Shown here: positions 12,697 through 13,803 of the stretch, in pieces | Layout: each line of letters begins with the position of its first letter | Numbering within the stretch: the first letter of the stretch is position 1 | Assembly (NCBI GenBank): GCA_023443925.1 | Contig: JAEZSL010000311.1 | Location: 1 to 13,803 of the forward strand | Direction of reading: 5' to 3' | Length of the DNA stretch: 13,803 nt | Source of the DNA: Bacillota bacterium | Lineage (GTDB): Bacteria; Bacillota_A; Clostridia; Lachnospirales; Lachnospiraceae | Made by a program: the position numbers and the translations under genes | The notes under the pieces: model-generated | Seen by the model: the letters and a program-made list of their open reading frames with translations, nothing else | The model's database searches: none | What the model was told of the DNA's origin: nothing

Positions 12697-13803
12697 TTAA
12701 CGGTCCGCATTATCCTCTGCGAACTGCTGTAAGGAATCAAAGGCTTTTTGAGGATCCTCTCCACCGCAGACGGATACACAGGTATTATTAAATTCAACCC
12801 CTTCACCCGCACCAAAAGCTCTGTCCCACCAAGGTGTCAGTCCGGCCTGCTGATTGGATAAATTAACAATTTCCGCAAATAGTCCATCCAGTTTGGAAGA
12901 ATCAATATCAAATTTACCTGCCGGCATCCTTCCCTGATCATAGAGTATATCTTCTTCATTTTTCTGAGAAGTCCAGTGTTTTAAGAAAGCAGCGGCCGCA
13001 TCTATGTTTTTACACTTTGCAGAGATGGCAAAACTGGTATCTACGGAGCCTACGGAAATATTATTGTAGTTCGGATCTTTTGCCGGCAGTATAAATGCTC
13101 CTGCATCGGCTCCTATCTCCGATGCGGCAACTTTCGCACTGTCCCAGGCACCCATAAAATACATAGCTGCTTTTCCTGTGGTAAATAACGCGGTTGATTC
13201 TTCCGGTGACATACCGATGTAGCCCTCCTGAAAATATCCTGCCTCTACCATTTTCTGCAATTCCGCTGCGGCTTCCACATGGGATTTATCATTCCATTTC
13301 CTGGTTCCGCCGCTGATACCGTTATATAAATCCATTCCGGCAATACCATTGCTGATCTGCTGTACGAACTGTGCAGGAATCCAGGCATCCGTCCCGCACA
13401 TGGTCATTGGTGTTACCTTGGCTGCTTTTAAAGTATCACAAACCTTTAAGAATTCCTCGTAGGTTTTTGGCACCGTAACCTGGTTTTCTTCAAAGATTTT
13501 CTTATTATAAAACATAACACAGAGTGATTTCTGAGTCGGTACTGCATAAGTTCTGCCGTCATAGGACAAAAGCTCTAAGGTGCCGTCGGAGAAGCTGTCC
13601 TTCCAGGCCTTATCCCCTTCCAGATAAGTTGTGATATCCGCCACCTTTCCTCCTTCTACAAAGGGCTGCAGATAAGCCAGTTCCCAGGTAAAGAATATAT
13701 CCGGTACCGCATCGGAGGCCATAAGGGTTGTTAGTTTGGTTTTATATTGTTCGTTCTCATAGAACTCCATATTTATCGTAACCCCATATTGATTTGTCTT
13801 ATT
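12697..13803 (-). CDS. Sugar ABC transporter substrate-binding protein, N-terminus outside the window
   Basis: 368 visible residues; the frame stays open through the right edge, adding NKTNQYGVTIN before the first in-window Met, so that Met (13770) is internal. About 50-60 residues are missing, including the expected lipoprotein signal peptide and lipobox. The visible part has family-1 binding-protein features of the UgpB/MalE type: MEFYENEQYKTKL, the hinge phrase YAVPTQKSLCVMFYNKKIFEEN, GKAAMYFMGAWD, and aromatic residues likely to stack on sugar rings (the Trp in FFTWELAY, the Trp in GTDAWIP and the Trp pair in LTPWWDRA). It would be anchored outside the membrane and deliver an oligosaccharide to the two permeases encoded next. 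Substrate is probably a beta-galactoside by context. It is the most upstream gene seen; the operon promoter lies beyond the edge. Confidence 0.93.
   Translation of the reverse strand, partial: NKTNQYGVTINMEFYENEQYKTKLTTLMASDAVPDIFFTWELAYLQPFVEGGKVADITTYLEGDKAWKDSFSDGTLELLSYDGRTYAVPTQKSLCVMFYNKKIFEENQVTVPKTYEEFLKVCDTLKAAKVTPMTMCGTDAWIPAQFVQQISNGIAGMDLYNGISGGTRKWNDKSHVEAAAELQKMVEAGYFQEGYIGMSPEESTALFTTGKAAMYFMGAWDSAKVAASEIGADAGAFILPAKDPNYNNISVGSVDTSFAISAKCKNIDAAAAFLKHWTSQKNEEDILYDQGRMPAGKFDIDSSKLDGLFAEIVNLSNQQAGLTPWWDRAFGAGEGVEFNNTCVSVCGGEDPQKAFDSLQQFAEDNADR

Noticed and set aside
13768..13770. The first in-window Met as start of the sugar-binding protein
   Set aside because: The frame is open through the edge, no ribosome binding site precedes it, and a secreted binding protein needs a signal peptide that is absent after this Met.

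Overview
The window looks like chromosome of an AT-rich, low-GC Gram-positive anaerobe, most likely a Clostridia of the Lachnospiraceae type. The grounds are AT-rich third positions, strong AGGAG/GGGAG ribosome binding sites, a YesM/YesN two-component pair embedded in a sugar ABC operon, 7TM-type histidine kinases and a GH42 beta-galactosidase. The genus is inference. Every gene I can support lies on the minus strand, so the window reads from right to left.

Region 1 (13803 to 5900) is a carbohydrate uptake and use operon. Its order is sugar-binding lipoprotein (5' end outside the window), MalF-like permease, MalG-like permease, short YesN-type AraC response regulator, YesM-type sensor kinase, and cytoplasmic GH42 beta-galactosidase. 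No ATPase gene is present; such transporters usually borrow a shared MsmX/UgpC-type ATPase. The likely logic is that YesM senses a galactoside or its binding protein outside the cell, YesN activates the operon, the transporter imports the oligosaccharide, and the GH42 enzyme releases galactose. The spacers hold strong stem-loops: one 15-bp stem between the binding protein and the first permease, and a duplicated module of ribosome-binding-site copy, A/T-rich hairpin, a CTGATT-like core and GC hairpin in front of yesM and the GH42 gene.

Region 2 (5453 to 5899) is a 447-bp non-coding gap. It holds two blocks of about 105 bp, each closed by a perfect 10-11 bp inverted repeat, on either side of a perfect 20-bp palindrome. 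It may be a small non-autonomous repeat element or a structured RNA.

Region 3 (5437 to 236) is a second sensory unit: two paralogous membrane kinases (7TM sensor, PAS, HisKA-like region, HATPase) followed by a response regulator with a SARP/BTAD-type output. The second kinase has Ser where the phospho-accepting His should be, while its ATP-binding motifs remain intact. This makes an apparent kinase and pseudokinase pair and is the most interesting protein-level observation here.

Region 4 (1 to 235) holds a 47-nt stem-loop with GGGAGG in its loop and the first 20 codons of another minus-strand gene that runs off the left edge.
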